From: Aquilaria yunnanensis
Taxonomy: Eukaryota; Streptophyta; Magnoliopsida; Malvales; Thymelaeaceae
Direction: 5' to 3'
Assembly (NCBI GenBank): GCA_039654915.1
Contig: CM077598.1
Coordinates: 73,746,041-73,810,040, forward strand
Length of the DNA stretch: 64,000 nt
Position 1 is the first letter of the stretch. Each line of letters opens with the position of its first letter. A program made the position numbers and the translations under genes. Of this stretch, positions 21,101 through 33,359 are shown piece after piece. The notes beneath the pieces are model-generated. The model saw only the letters and a program-made list of their open reading frames with translations, was not told the DNA's origin and ran no database searches.

Positions 21101-22660
21101 CGGAGAGTAGGCAAATAGATCTTTGTTCATTACTGGAAAAGATACAAGTTTTTGCATATCACCTTCGGCCAATTATTTCCCCACTTGGGTACTTCGGCCT
21201 AGGACAAGTTCTACATCCTCTATTTCTATTTTTTCGAAGTCACCTACTCCTTCTCTTATTGCCTCTTTAGCGAGCATGCTCTTTTCTTTCGAAGTCTATG
21301 CATGAACTTTGATTAGACTTTGTTTTGCCTTCACGAAGACTTTCTTCACCTCAACTTGATCAATGAATATCTCTGCGTTCCTTTCCTTCGTGCCGAAGGT
21401 GACTGTTAGGAATTTCACTTATGGGTGAATATGGAGATTTCCTTGTGTCTACCTTCCAAGGAGGGCATTGTATGAAGAAGGGACATCTATGATGATGAAC
21501 CTTGTCATTGTGGAGCCGAAGAGCAATTTTTTGTCCTGAACTGAAGTTTCCCTTAGCATCAAGGCCAGATCAATCCACCCGAGCACAGGCAGTTTGGAGG
21601 GACCTACACCAAACGTAAGGGAAGTAACAGGTTTGAGATCACCCTTGGAGAAGCCCAGTACGACAATAGGTGGAAGAATAGAACGTCGGCATTGGAACCA
21701 TCATCAATGAGCACTCTTTTGACATCCCAACTCCCTATCCTTGCAATAATTAGGATGGGGTCAACATGAGGGAACTTCACGGTAGACCCATTGTTCCGAA
21801 CAAGCTTGTTCACCGGGTTTCCGAACTCCATCATTGAGATTTCTCGGACTTTCCCTTTTCTCTCGATTGAGGGTATCCCAGTAGTAATTGTCTATGTTAC
21901 TCTCGCCGAAGGTGGTGGATGCTTTCTGGGACTTCGCTTCCAACGTCGGTCGGAATGATAGTCCTCATCTTCCCCTTTCCTTTCTTCTTCACTTCTTCCT
22001 TCAGGGGATGACATTCACAGGTATCGCCACAGTTGGCCTTGTTTGATCAGAGATTCAATGTACCTTTTCAGCTGGTAGCAGTCCTCAGTGTAGTGCCCAT
22101 GGTCTCGGTGGAACTAGTAAAACTTCTTCATGTTCTTCTTATTCTCTGAGGTCATGGCCTTCGGATGTTGGATAGTAGTCCTTTGCCTATCCATGGCCAT
22201 TAGTATGTTTGTCCTTATGGTGTTCAAAGGTGTGAATGACACCTGCCTCTTCCCTCTATGCTGCTGAGGTCTACCCCCACCCTCGGTTGGATACCGAGGT
22301 TGGTGAGCCTGACCCTGGGAATGATTGTGGTCAGACTTCGACCCTCCCACCTGCAGTTCTTCGACCAACATGTGCTGTTCTGCCCTTTAGTAAAATTCAC
22401 CGAGGATATCAGGGGGATTTTTGGAGAACTCGTGGAAGAGTTGTGAATCTCTCTAAAGTCCCCTGATCATGTCAAGGATAAAGATTTTGGGGCAAAAGTC
22501 AGGCACACTCAGCACTTCTCGATTGAACCTCTCAACATAGTGCTGAATGGTTTCCCCACATTTGGACGGGCATCTACACCGTCGGACTACTTCTGATGAA
22601 CTACTGGGTGAGTGCGGTGGATAACTCCTGGAAACACTTTATGATCCCTGGAGCCAAGGA
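18181..22660 (-). pseudogene. Element B pol and gag 3' part (many lesions)
   Basis: On minus, in order from high to low coordinates: CCHC-type finger region and gag (22100-22600), protease remnant (DDGSNADVLFFHLL, about 21660-21760), RT (about 20470-21052, YVDDIIVKS), RNase H (19603-20193, with VDGASNFKHEGAGV), and integrase remnants to 18236 (NRTIKDGLKRRL, NWDGPYLV). Frameshifts and stops separate all of these. The alignment to element A is evident along the whole stretch. The gag is cut at 22665 by element C and resumes at 32514. Confidence 0.85.
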
Positions 22661-22665
22661 GTTAT
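22661..22665. repeat. Target-site duplication of element C, left (GTTAT)
   Basis: Identical to 32514-32518. Confidence 0.95.
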
Positions 22666-25177
22666 TGACACGATCCCCGTGCCCCTGCCCGGGATACCCT
22701 GTGAGCGTTTGTCTCACGGTGGATTGTAATTGGCTAGCTGGTTATGTGTGTGGATTAAATCCAATGCTACTAGTTGATTAACCTAGAAATGCAATATGTA
22801 TGCACTTATGCTTTGACTTGGTTTATTAAAACCATAAAACATTTAGTCATTTAGACATTTAGCCGGCTAAGTAAAATTCTATATAAATAAATACAAAATG
22901 CCAAAGCATATCAAAATCAACCTTTGAGTGATTAACCACACATACACCGCTCGTGAAAGCATTTATACATAAGTAATTAATGCTCTCACCCAGAGAACAA
23001 CCCCCTGAGTCAAGGACTCTTTATAACATAAATACTGGAGGCAAAATAAAGTACTGTATCAAAATACAAGACTTTGCTGAGATCTTTTACCCTAGCTCCC
23101 ACTTTGGACTCCTGTCCTAGTGGCGAGTCTCACAAGTCCTGTGCCAAGTGCTACTAGGCTCTGCAGCCAAAGGAAGAAGCAAGTTAGTACCACAACCTGA
23201 CCAACAGACCAACTAAACACTTAAGCAAGCTAGAAACTTAAAGTTTCTCAACTACCGTACCTTTACACACAAAAAGGTACTACCGCGATAATCCTCAGCG
23301 ATTATCCGGTCCTGCTACTCCAGACTCTGCATAACAAACAGGGAGTGAGAATTCAACAATTCTCAGTAAGGGTCTTTGATGTACCTGCAAGAAAAAGCTA
23401 GGACTCTGGCTGCGAGCTCACACAGCATGAGGGTACTAGTCATATATATATATACTAGGTCGGTAGACCTCTCCTCAAGTAGTCCTCTGTATCAGGCCAA
23501 GTGCAATCACTTAGCAACCTGACACATATACAGGCCAACCGCAATCACTTAGCAACCTGACATATAGGCCAAGCGCTATCACTTAGCAACCTATCATATG
23601 GCTCAAGGGCGAACCTTAGCAAGCCTCATTCAAACACAGAACCTCTCACCTAGTTGTTATGCAGGGGAATTTATGATGGGACTTGTAGACTAGGCCGCAG
23701 GGCCTCTTTGATGTAAACTAGATGAACAAGGTTTCGCCTCGTGGCCTCGTGGCTCCGGCATGGCTAGGCCGACGAGGGTTCTAAACCTCTCACCTGAGCT
23801 ATTGATAGCTAATTAAGTTCAATTGCAACATTTGTTTCCTTACTTGTTGCCTAAGCAACTTACTTACCTCAAACAGTTCAAGAAAACTCATACCTCCAGT
23901 GGGACTTTCCGAAGTCTCGGAGTACCATCGAGATCCTCGGACCCTTAGGCACGTTCCGAACCTTCCGTAGTCTCGGTCGGGTCAACGTAGAAAAAAGTCA
24001 AACCCCCCATTTTTAGGTGTTGGCGCCTCGTCGCCAAAGGCAAGAGGGAATTGGCGACGCGTCGCCAATGAATAAACGTTCTGTGACATAAAATTGAATT
24101 GGCGACGCGTCGCCAATTTTCGGGCCAATTGGCGCCGTGTCGCCAATTCTGCAGAAATGCAGAATTTGGCCGTTTGCTGCTACGAACTTTGGCAACCAAA
24201 TACATATAGCAAACATGCATCAAAAGTTACCAAATTTCATACACATGAAGTACATGTTGCAAGGAACAAAACCAACTATCAAAGCTAAACTATGATGCAT
24301 TAGAAACATCAAACCAATCCTTCGAATTTAGCTAGTCCATCATAATTCCCAAAACGTTTCTTCATACCATAACCAAAAATTACTCAACTTTCTCAATCCA
24401 TTTTAATCCAAAAGCAATCCAACAACTTAAAAACACTTTCTCCCTTACCTTAACACCAAGAACAAGCAAGAATTCGAACCCTTCCTCTTCCAAACAAGCT
24501 TCCAAAGTTCTACACAAAACCATACCAAAACAAAGCTCTAAAACATCAAAAACACATCTTTCAACCAAAACCCAAGCTTCCAATCAACCAAATAACACAA
24601 ATTCAATCAAGAACATAACTCATACCTCGTTCAAAAACAGGGGATGGAGAAAAACGCCTCTCCAAGCTTCAAAAACATGGATTCAAGCTTGAAAATCACT
24701 TCTCCAAGCTTGAACATCCTTAATTGCGCCTCTTGACACCAAGATCACTTGATTCCAAGTTAAATTTGAGAGAGAAATCAGTGAGGGAAGCTTAAGAACG
24801 TGTTAATGGCAGCTTCTCCCCCTCTTTCCCTTCTTAAACCCTCACTTAGCAACCAAGATCACCAAGGTTTCAAGTTAAGTGCAATTAGGTCCCCCATCTT
24901 TGTAACTTAACAGTTCTTGATTAAATTCTTGTCTATTTGTTGAGTTTGAGTTAAGGTTAAAAGTTATGTTCTAAAAATTCATTTTAAAACACTCGGGACT
25001 CGTCCCGGCCACTCAGGGTGCAAAATTACCATTTTGCCCCTCAACTTAGTTCAGAGCTTTATTCTTGTCGGAACTTAGTGAACTTTGGCAAACTTCTTAA
25101 TTCTTGCTAGGCAAACTTAAATTAAACTTCTACACTAAATGCTAAAGTCCTTACCTCCCACTAGTAGGGCCGTAACA
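22666..25177 (-). repeat. Element C 3' LTR (left)
   Basis: 2,512 bp, from TGACACGATCC to CCGTAACA. The pol frame runs about 43 nt into it. Confidence 0.95.
24020..24148. repeat. Four-copy palindrome array in element C left LTR
   Basis: TTGGCGACGCGTCGCCAA-type units at 24020-24037, 24051-24068, 24097-24118 and 24127-24148. Units 2 and 3 are perfect palindromes centred on ACGCGT. Units 1 and 4 are near-palindromes with GGCGCC. Confidence 0.85.
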
Positions 25178-25902
25178 TTCTCCCCTCCTTCTGGAATTTG
25201 GTCCCCCAAATTCCGCTGCAACTCTGGAAAAACACCAGGATATCTTTTCAGCATATCCTGCTCTGTCTCCCAGGTAGCTTCCTCCTCACTATGGTTAGAC
25301 CAAAGGATCTTAACCATCGGAATCCACTTAGTCCGCAGTTTCTTGACTTGCCTATCCAAAATCTGAACTGGTTTCTCTTCATAAGTCAAGTCTTCCTGAA
25401 TGGGTATCACTGAAGGATTTACTACCTGTCCGGGCTCAACTGTGCACTTCCTGAGTAAACTAACATGAAACACATTATGCACTTGAGAAAGGTTAGGCGG
25501 TAAAGCCAACCGATAAGCAACTTTCCCAACTTTCTCTAACACTTCATAAGGTCCAATGAACCTTGGAGCTAACTTGCCCCTCTGTCCAAAATGACTAACT
25601 CCTCTCATGGGCGACACTTTTAGAAGTACTTTGTCACCAACCTCAAAACTCAATTCTCTTCTTCTTCTGTTTGCATACTTAGTCTGTCTGTCATTAGCTG
25701 TCTTGATTCTCTGCTGAATCAACTTAATCTTAGCTGTAGTGTCAGCTATGATCTCAGGTCCAATAACCACTCTGTCTGTTGGATCTGCCCAACAATGAGG
25801 TGTCATACACCGTCTCCCATACAAAGCTTCATAGGGCGCCATTCCAATAACAGATTGATGACTGTTATTATAGGCAAACTCGATCAGTGGTAAGTGCTGA
25901 TC
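25135..25902 (-). pseudogene. Element C integrase C-terminus with chromodomain
   Basis: This continues the main gag-pol frame past one TAG (25903-25905). It starts with FAYNNSHQSVIGMAPYEALY, then a long helical linker, a GPY/F-type module (FIGPYEVLEKVGKVAYRL), HNVFHVSLLRK, and a chromodomain with KILWSNHSEEEATWE. The chromodomain is expected to steer integration to particular chromatin. The frame reads through the polypurine tract and into the 3' LTR before stopping. The TAG most simply replaces a tryptophan TGG; no other damage is seen in this part. Confidence 0.9.
25178..25190 (-). other. Element C polypurine tract
   Basis: AAGGAGGGGAGAA on minus, directly before the 3' LTR. Confidence 0.9.
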
Positions 25903-28900
25903 CTAATCACCTCTGAAATCAATGACACACATGCATAGCATGTCCTCCAAAGTCTGAATCACCCTCTCTGACTGTCCGTCAGTCTGTGGATGAAAAGCGG
26001 TACTGAGGCTAACTTTACTGCCCAATGCTTCCTGAAAAGCATTCCAGAACCGTGATGTAAATCGTGGATCTCTGTCCGATATGATCTGATCCGGTATCCC
26101 ATGGAGTCTCACAATCTCCCTGAGATATAACTGAGCCAACCTCTCTAATGTGTAGGTGACTCTGATCGGTATAAAGTGTGCCGACTTCGTCAATCTGTCA
26201 ACCACTACCCAAATAGCATCATGCTGACTCTGGGTGGTCGGTAACCCCACTAAGAAATCCATAGTAACGGATCCCCACTTCCTCACTGGTAGAGATAAAC
26301 TCTGAAGTGTGCCTGCTGGTTTCTGGTGTTCAGCTTTCACCACCTGACATGTCAAACACTTTGCCACATGTCCTCGTACATCTCTCTTCAGTCCTGGCCA
26401 CCAAAAATGTGTCTTCAGATCTTGATACATCTTACTAACACCAGGGTGAATACTCAATGTGCTGCTATGTGCCTCCTGTAGGACTTGCTGCCTAAGTCCC
26501 TCAACATTCGACACATAGAGTCGATCACCATAATGCAGTATTCCTTCTTTGTACTTGAACTCTTTCTTCAAAGCACCAGTCTTAGCTTCACCTGAAATCT
26601 TCTTCAACAATGGATCTTTCAACTGAGCTTCTCTAACTCTGGCTAACCAAGCCGTCTGAATCTCCAAAACGTAGACTAAGGATTTTTCTCGACTTTGCCA
26701 TAATTCATGCAAAGCTAAGAAACAATCCTTCAATGCTCCTTCTGAAGAATCTGTAGCCTGATCCTTGGACAAGATCACTCCTGTGTACTTCTGGCTCAAA
26801 GCATCTGCTACCACGTTCCCTTTACCAGCACAATACTCGATCGAACAATCATAGTCTTTAATGTACTCAATCCATCGCCGCTGTCTCATGTTCAGATCCT
26901 TCTGAGTAAACAAATACTTCAAACTCTTGTGATCAGTGAAGATTCTGAACGATCTTCCCATCAAATAATGTCTCCATAATTTCAGTGCAAAGATCACTGC
27001 TGCAAGCTCAAGATCATGAACAGGGTAGTTCAACTCATTAGGCCTCAGCTGTCTCGAACCATAAGCAATCACCTGACTGTCCTGATGTAGAACACAACCC
27101 AAACCTGAACCTGACGCATCAGTATAAACTATAAAGGCTCTGTCCGGGTCTGGTAACACAAGTATGGGTGCACTGGTCAACTTTTCCTTCAGCTTCATGT
27201 AGGCTTCTTCACACTTCGGTGTCCACTCGAATTTCTGAGCTTTCCTGGTCAATGCTGTCAACGGCGTAGCTATCACAGAGAATTTCTCTATGAAGCGTCT
27301 GTAGTAACCTGCTAGACCCAAGAAACTCCTGACCTCTGTAACTGTAGTCGGTCTCTTCCAATCAACCACTGCTTGAACCTTTTCAGGATCAACTGACAAA
27401 CCTTGAGCACTGATAATATGCCCCAAAAACTGAATCCTCTCGGACCAAAACTCACACTTAGCCAATTTTGCATAGTACTGATTATTCTTCAGCACTTGCA
27501 AAACTGTTCTAAGGTGTTCCTCATGCTCTGCTGTAGACTGTGAATAGATCAGAATATCATCGATGAAGACCTCAACAAACTGATCCAGAAATGGCTTAAA
27601 GATCTGATTCATAGCTTCCATAAACACTGCTGGAGCATTAGTCACACCGAAAGGCATAACCGTATACTCATAATGTCCGTATCTCGTCCTGAAGGCAGTC
27701 TTCAGAATGTCTTCCTCCTTAACTCTGATCTGAAAATACCCAGACCGAAGATCAATCCTGGAAAACACTCTCGCTCCTCTGAGTCTGTCAAACAAATCAT
27801 CAATTCTAGGAAGTGGATATTTATTTTTAACTGTCACTGCATTCAACTTCCTGTAATCGATGCACAACCTGAAAGTCCCATCCTTCTTCTTCACAAATAA
27901 TACTGGAGCTCCCCACGGTGATACACTCGGTCTTATGAAACCTTTCCCTAGCAGTTCTTCCAACTGCTTCTTCAACTCGTCCATCTCAGGAGCCGACATC
28001 CTATAAGGTGGTACTGAAATAGGCTCAACCCCTGGTTGCAGATGGATAGCAAACTCAGTATCCCTCCTAGGTGGTAACCCGGGTAACTCCACTGGAAACA
28101 CCTCAGGAAACTGATTAGCTACAGGAATGCTCCCCAATTCTTCCTCTATAGCTACTCCATTCAACGAATAATACTCCTCTTCACCTACTACAGGGATGGT
28201 ATCTACAAGTCTAAGGTGTAAACTCTTAGCACTAGATGCCAACCCTCCTGTGCAAGTCACTCTAGCTCCTTGAGCATCAATGATGTCAATTGAGTGATTC
28301 GCACAGTTAATTTGTGCCTTGTGCTTACTCAACCAATCCATTCCCAGCACCAGGTCATATGATTTCAACTCAATCACCCACAACTCACAACAAAAGTCAT
28401 GATCACCTAACTGCAAACGATACCTAGTAACCACTTCATTGGTCACAATAAAACCTCTCCCTGCAGTCCTGATGAGTCTCAACTCACCCGCAATTTCACG
28501 CTGTAAACTATGCTTATCTACCAAGGCAGAAGATATCACTGAAAGAGTAGCTCCCGTATCGAAAAGCACTCTAACACTACTACTCAGAAAAGTAAAATTA
28601 CCTCGTATAGCTGGCGGTTCTCTAGCCGCCTGGTTCGTCAAAGCGAAGACTCTCGGGTTCACTGCTGCAGCAACTACTCCAGGCCGGTTCCCAATAGCAA
28701 GCGGTACTGGAGGTAAAGCCCGAGGCGGACCTGTAACTGAACGAACTCTTGGGCAGTCCCTCGCCCAATGCCCTCTCTGACCACAGACATTGCAAATATC
28801 TGTACCCAGAGTACATGGTCTTCCACCATGGAACCGTCTGCACCTAGGACACACACCTGTCCTCCTCCTCTTGGATGGATCCTGGTTCCCTACCATTGGT

Positions 28901-29613
28901 CGCTTTCCAGCACTTTTCCCCAAGTTAGATGGCCCAGCTTCCACCTTTTTAACAGGTGCTCTGGAATCCTCGAATTCCCTTTCCAATGCCAATGCCTTCT
29001 GAACCATCTGGCGATAACTCCTGATATCAACTGTCGCCATATACCTCCTGAAAATAGGCTTCAGGCCCTGGGAAAACTTCTTGGCTTTCAGCTCCTCATT
29101 ACCCAACATATATGGAGCATACCGGATAAGTGAATTGTAGCGCTGCTCATACTCTCGTACTGACATCTCCCCCTGAGTCAAATTCTCAAACTGGATCCTC
29201 CTCTGATCCTGTGCAGCTTCACTGATATACTCCTGTCTGAACTTCTTCTCAAAGTCTAACCACTTGAGCACCTTTTTCTTGTGCTCTGGGCGAGTGCCAT
29301 TACTCTCCCTCAATAACTCCATCACGTCGTCCCACCAAAGACTGGCTCTCCCTCTCAGAAAGAAAGGTACTAGAACCATCCTCTGCTCTATCTCATAGCC
29401 ACCACAAGTAAAGAGTCGTTTCATAACAGACAACCAATCCTCTGCTCTGTCAGGATCTCCCGTCCCATCAAAGCTAGGTGGATCAACTGTCTTGAACTTT
29501 TCCAGCAACCTCATCTGATGTGGAGTGTCTCCCCTCCTTGGAGCCTCCATCATCTCTGGTTCCTCAACCTCCTCAAGAACTTGATTTCTGGGTTCCTGAG
29601 CTCTAGGCACTTG
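25903..29613 (-). pseudogene. Element C gag-pol, main open part
   Basis: 1,235 codons between two point stops. Gag capsid core about 40-215. CCHC zinc knuckle [14 protein letters not shown] (273-286). Protease DTGA (351-354). RT with FIDD (682-685). RNase H with TDAS (830-833), E868 and D893. Integrase zinc finger H1048, H1055, C1085, C1088, then D1118, D1179 and E1215 of the catalytic core. All motifs are intact. The frame is closed at its end by TAG at 25903-25905 and separated at its start by TAG at 29614-29616. Both stops are single transitions from common codons, so the copy was probably working until recently. Confidence 0.92.
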
Positions 29614-29871
29614 CTATTGCTCAGCAGGCCTTTCCTGTTCCTGTTGTGGCTCAACTTCCTCCTGGACAACACCTCTGTCCCCATAATCTCTGAACATCTC
29701 TGTTACAAGAGTGTTCATACCCTGTGCCACCTGAGCCATAGTCTCAGTCAAACTTTGTAGCACTCTGGATATCTCATCCAACCTCGCCACAACTGGGTCA
29801 CTAGAACCTTCACCAGGTTCCCTAGTCCCCCTCGAAGTTACAGACCTCGTATCAACCATGATAACCTGCAA
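29614..29871 (-). pseudogene. Element C gag N-terminus
   Basis: This is in the same frame as the main gag-pol and separated from it by one TAG at 29614-29616 (a CAG-to-TAG change would explain it). The likely start is the ATG of MVDTRS (29856-29858), or MQVI at 29871. A helical segment rich in Q and E follows. It lies about 110 bp after the PBS, as expected for gag. Confidence 0.85.
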
Positions 29872-29982
29872 CCACAGCCAGACAACATTTCCCCAGATGT
29901 TGGTCAGTACTAACTTCCTAGCACTTGGACTTTACTACTAGATCTCAGTCTAAGCCTCCAATATCTATGAAATAAACCCTTA

Positions 29983-29994
29983 GCTCTGATACCA
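29983..29994 (-). other. Element C primer-binding site (tRNA-iMet)
   Basis: TGGTATCAGAGC on minus, seven bases from the 5' LTR; the common plant initiator-Met site. Confidence 0.95.
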
Positions 29995-30001
29995 AAAACA
30001 C

Positions 30002-32513
30002 TGACACGATCCCCGTGCCCCTGCCCGGGATACCCTGTGAGCATTTGTCTCACGGTGGATTGTAATTGGCTAGCTGGTTATGTGTGTGGATTAAATCCAA
30101 TGCTACTAGTTGATTAACCTAGAAATGCAATATGTATGCACTTATGCTTTGACTTGGTTTATTAAAACCATAAAACATTTAGTCATTTAGACATTTAGCC
30201 GGCTAAGTAAAATTCTATATAAATAAATACAAAATGCCAAAGCATATCAAAATCAACCTTTGAGTGATTAACTAAACATACACCGCTCGTGAAAGCATTT
30301 ATACATAAGTAATTAATGCTCTCACCCAGAGAACAACCCCCTGAGTCAAGGACTCTTTATAACATAAATACTGGAGGCAAAATAAAGTACTGTATCAAAA
30401 TACAAGACTTTGCTGAGATCTTTTACCCTAGCTCCCACTTTGGACTCCTGTCCCAGTGGCGAGTCTCACAAGTCCTGTGCCAAGTGCTACTAGGCTCTGC
30501 AGCCAAAGGAAGAAGCGAGTTAGTACCACAACCTGACCAACAGACCAACTAAACACTTAAGCAAGCTAGAAACTTAAAGTTTCTCAACTCCCATACCTTT
30601 ACACACAAAAAGGTACTACCGCGATAATCCTCAACGATTATCCGGTCCTGCTACTCCAGACTCTGCATAACAAACAGGGAGTGAGAATTCAACAATTCTC
30701 AGTAAGGGTCTTCGATGTACCTGCAAGAAAAAGCTAGGACTCTGGCTGTGAGCTCACACAGCATGAGGGTACTAGTCATATATATATATACTAGGTTGGT
30801 AGACCTCTCCTCAAGTAGTCCTCTGTATCAGGCCAAGTGCAATCACTTAGCAACCTGACACATATACAGGCCAAGCGCAATCACTTAGCAACCTGACATA
30901 TAGGCCAAGCGCTATCACTTAGCAACCTATCATATGGCTCAAGGGCGAACCTTAGCAAGCCTCATTCAAACATAGAACCTCTCACCTAGTTGTTATGCAG
31001 GGGAATTTATGATGGGACTTGTAGACTAGGCCGCAGGGCCTCTTTGATGTAAACTAGATGAACAAGGTTTCGCCTCGTGGCCTCGTGGCTCCGGCACGGC
31101 TAGGCCGACGAGGGTTCTAAACCTCTCACCTGAGCTATTGATAGCTAATTAAGTTCAATTGCAACATTTGTTTCCTTACTTGTTGCCTAAGCAACTTACT
31201 TACCTCAAACAGTTCAAGAAAACTCATACTTCCGATGGGACTTTCGGAAGTCTCAGAGTACCATCGGGATACTCGGACCCTTAGGCACGTTCCGAACCTT
31301 CCGTAGTCTCGGTCGGGTCAATGTAGCAAAAAGTCAAACCCCCCATTTTTAGGTGTTGGCGCCGCGTCGCCAAAGGCAAGAGGGAATTGGCGACGCGTCG
31401 CCAACGAACAAACGTTCTATGACATAAAATTGAATTGGCGACGCGTCGCCAATTTTCGGGCCAATTGGCGCCGCGTCGCCAATTCTGCAGAAATGCAGAA
31501 TTTGGCCGTTTGCTGCTACGAACTTTGGCAACCAAATACATATAGCAAACATGCATCAAAAGTTACCAAATTTCATACACATGAAGTACATGTTGCAAGG
31601 AACAAAACCAACTATCAAAGCTAAACTATGATGCATTAGAAACATCAAACCAATCCTTCGAATTTAGCTAGTCCATCATAATTCCCAAAACGTTTCTTCA
31701 TACCATAACCAAAAATTACTCAACTTTCTCAATCCATTTTAATCCAAAAGCAATCCAACAACTTAAAAACAGTTTCTCCCTTACCTTAACACCAAGAACA
31801 AGCAAGAATTCGAACCCTTCCTCTTCCAAACAAGCTTCCAAAGTTCTACACAAAACCATACCAAAACAAAGCTCTAAAACATCAAAAACACATCTTTCAA
31901 CCAAAACCCAAGCTTCCAATCAACCAAATAACACAAATTCAATCAAGATAATAACTCATACCTCGTTCAAAAACAGGGGATGGAGAAAAACGCCTCTCCA
32001 AGCTTCAAAAACATGGATTCAAGCTTGAAAATCACTTCTCCAAGCTTGAACATCCTTAATTGCGCCTCTTGACACCAAGATCACTTGATTCCAAGTTAAA
32101 TTTGAGAGAGAAATCAGTGAGGGAAGCTTAAGAACGTGTTAATGGCAGCTTCTCCCCCTCTTTCCCTTCTTAAACCCTCACTTAGCAACCAAGATCACCA
32201 AGGTTTCAAGTTAAGTGCAATTAGGTCCCCCATCTTTGTAACTTAACAGTTCTTGATTAAATTCTTGTCTATTTGTTGAGTTTGAGTTAAGGTTAAAAGT
32301 TACGTTCTAAAAATTCATTTTAAAACACTCGGGACTCGTCCCGGCCACTCAGGGTGCAAAATTACCATTTTGCCCCTGAACTTAGTTCAGAGCTTTATTC
32401 TTGTCGGAACTTAGTGAACTTTGGCAAACTTCTTAATTCTTGCTAGGCAAACTTAAATTAAACTTCTACACTAAATTCTAAAGTCCTTACCTCCCACTAG
32501 AAGGGCCGTAACA
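30002..32513 (-). repeat. Element C 5' LTR (right)
   Basis: 2,512 bp, pair of 22666-25177. A TATATATATA run at 30777-30790 is the best minus-strand TATA candidate; it would give a long U3. Confidence 0.95.
31356..31484. repeat. Four-copy palindrome array in element C right LTR
   Basis: Units at 31356-31373, 31387-31404, 31433-31454 and 31463-31484, aligned one to one with the left LTR. CpG sites in units 1 and 4 are better kept here (GCCGCGTCGCC) than on the left. Confidence 0.85.
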
Positions 32514-32518
32514 GTTAT
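32514..32518. repeat. Target-site duplication of element C, right (GTTAT)
   Basis: Matches 22661-22665. Confidence 0.95.
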
Positions 32519-33359
32519 ACCACCCAGTTGCGGGCCCTAAAAGGGTGACTTTAAAGCATTTGCAGAGGGTGGCATCATCAGCCCCATGCAACACCATACT
32601 GCACCTATACTTCATCAAGTGAGCTTGGGGGTCACTACATCCATCATATGTTTCCAAGCGCGGTACTTGAAGGCCACTCAGCATAGGCGCCTCTACCACT
32701 ACACAGATGAAGGGTGACTTTTCTTCAGTGAATGTCTCCGACAACCTCAACCAAACAGGCTTCTGGGAGATTTGACTTTCTACCTTTTCCAACCTCTCTA
32801 GGATCTCCTACACAAGGGTGGTATGACTATTTTTCGCTTGCTGTCTGGTGGTTGTCGGCAATTGAGAGCAACATCTCATTTCCGAAGAGTAACTTCTTCT
32901 GCGTAGGGATTGGGACCTCCCGTACGGGGTTGGACTTCACCAGCAGGAAGTCTTGGGTTTTTCTGACATCGTGTCTCTTGTACGATATCCTCTAGAGGGT
33001 ACATTCTCAGTTGAAGACTCATCGTGAGACCCCTTGCTTTCGGAGCTCCGCGGGGTAACTTTGGGCTCCTCTCTTGTCGGGTGCTATGAGAAGGTGCCCT
33101 TCCCTTGGGAGGTGGTTGTGAGCACCTTTGGTTGAGCTGTTGGGTCATTTCAGCTACAACAGAGTGCTAAAAGTCCCACAGAAAGCTCATCATGACCGTC
33201 AGAGGATGTTCATCCTCAGGCAAAGAAGTGTCTACAGTAAGTGGTTTAGTCGCTACTGGAGCTTCAAGCACAGACTGGGACTTCAGGAGTCTGTTGTCCT
33301 TAGAACGCCCGGTCTCAACAACGGTGACCTGAGAGGGAGTTCCCACAGACGACGCCGAA
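32519..33359 (-). pseudogene. Element B gag 5' part and primer-binding site
   Basis: It resumes gag after element C: capsid block RLETYDGCSDPQAHLMKY (32487-32792 frame), then a basic, serine-rich N-terminal part (32876-33148), then the leader frame at 33167-33391. Frames are broken by stops. The PBS remnant is at 33341-33357 and still resembles that of element A (GTCTGTGGGA kept). Confidence 0.8.

Larger units (their letters stand above)
22666..32513 (-). mobile_element. Chromovirus element C (Ty3/gypsy, Tekay/Del-like), complete
   Basis: 9,848 bp with two 2,512-bp LTRs (about 34 single-base differences by eye, mostly C/T and G/A) and duplication GTTAT. It has a tRNA-iMet PBS, a classic polypurine tract and a single gag-pol with CCHC, protease, RT, RNase H, integrase and a C-terminal chromodomain. 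Long LTRs with a chromodomain suggest the Tekay/Del group. Two point stops interrupt the polyprotein. It sits in gag of element B. Confidence 0.95.

Noticed and set aside
24020..24148. Possible CRISPR-like array (four short palindromic repeats)
   Set aside because: The DNA is plant retrotransposon LTR. Units differ, spacing is irregular (13-28 bp), and there are no cas genes.
29614..29616. Programmed readthrough of TAG in element C gag
   Set aside because: The stop is near the start of gag, not at the gag-pol join, and a second TAG in integrase suggests ordinary decay.
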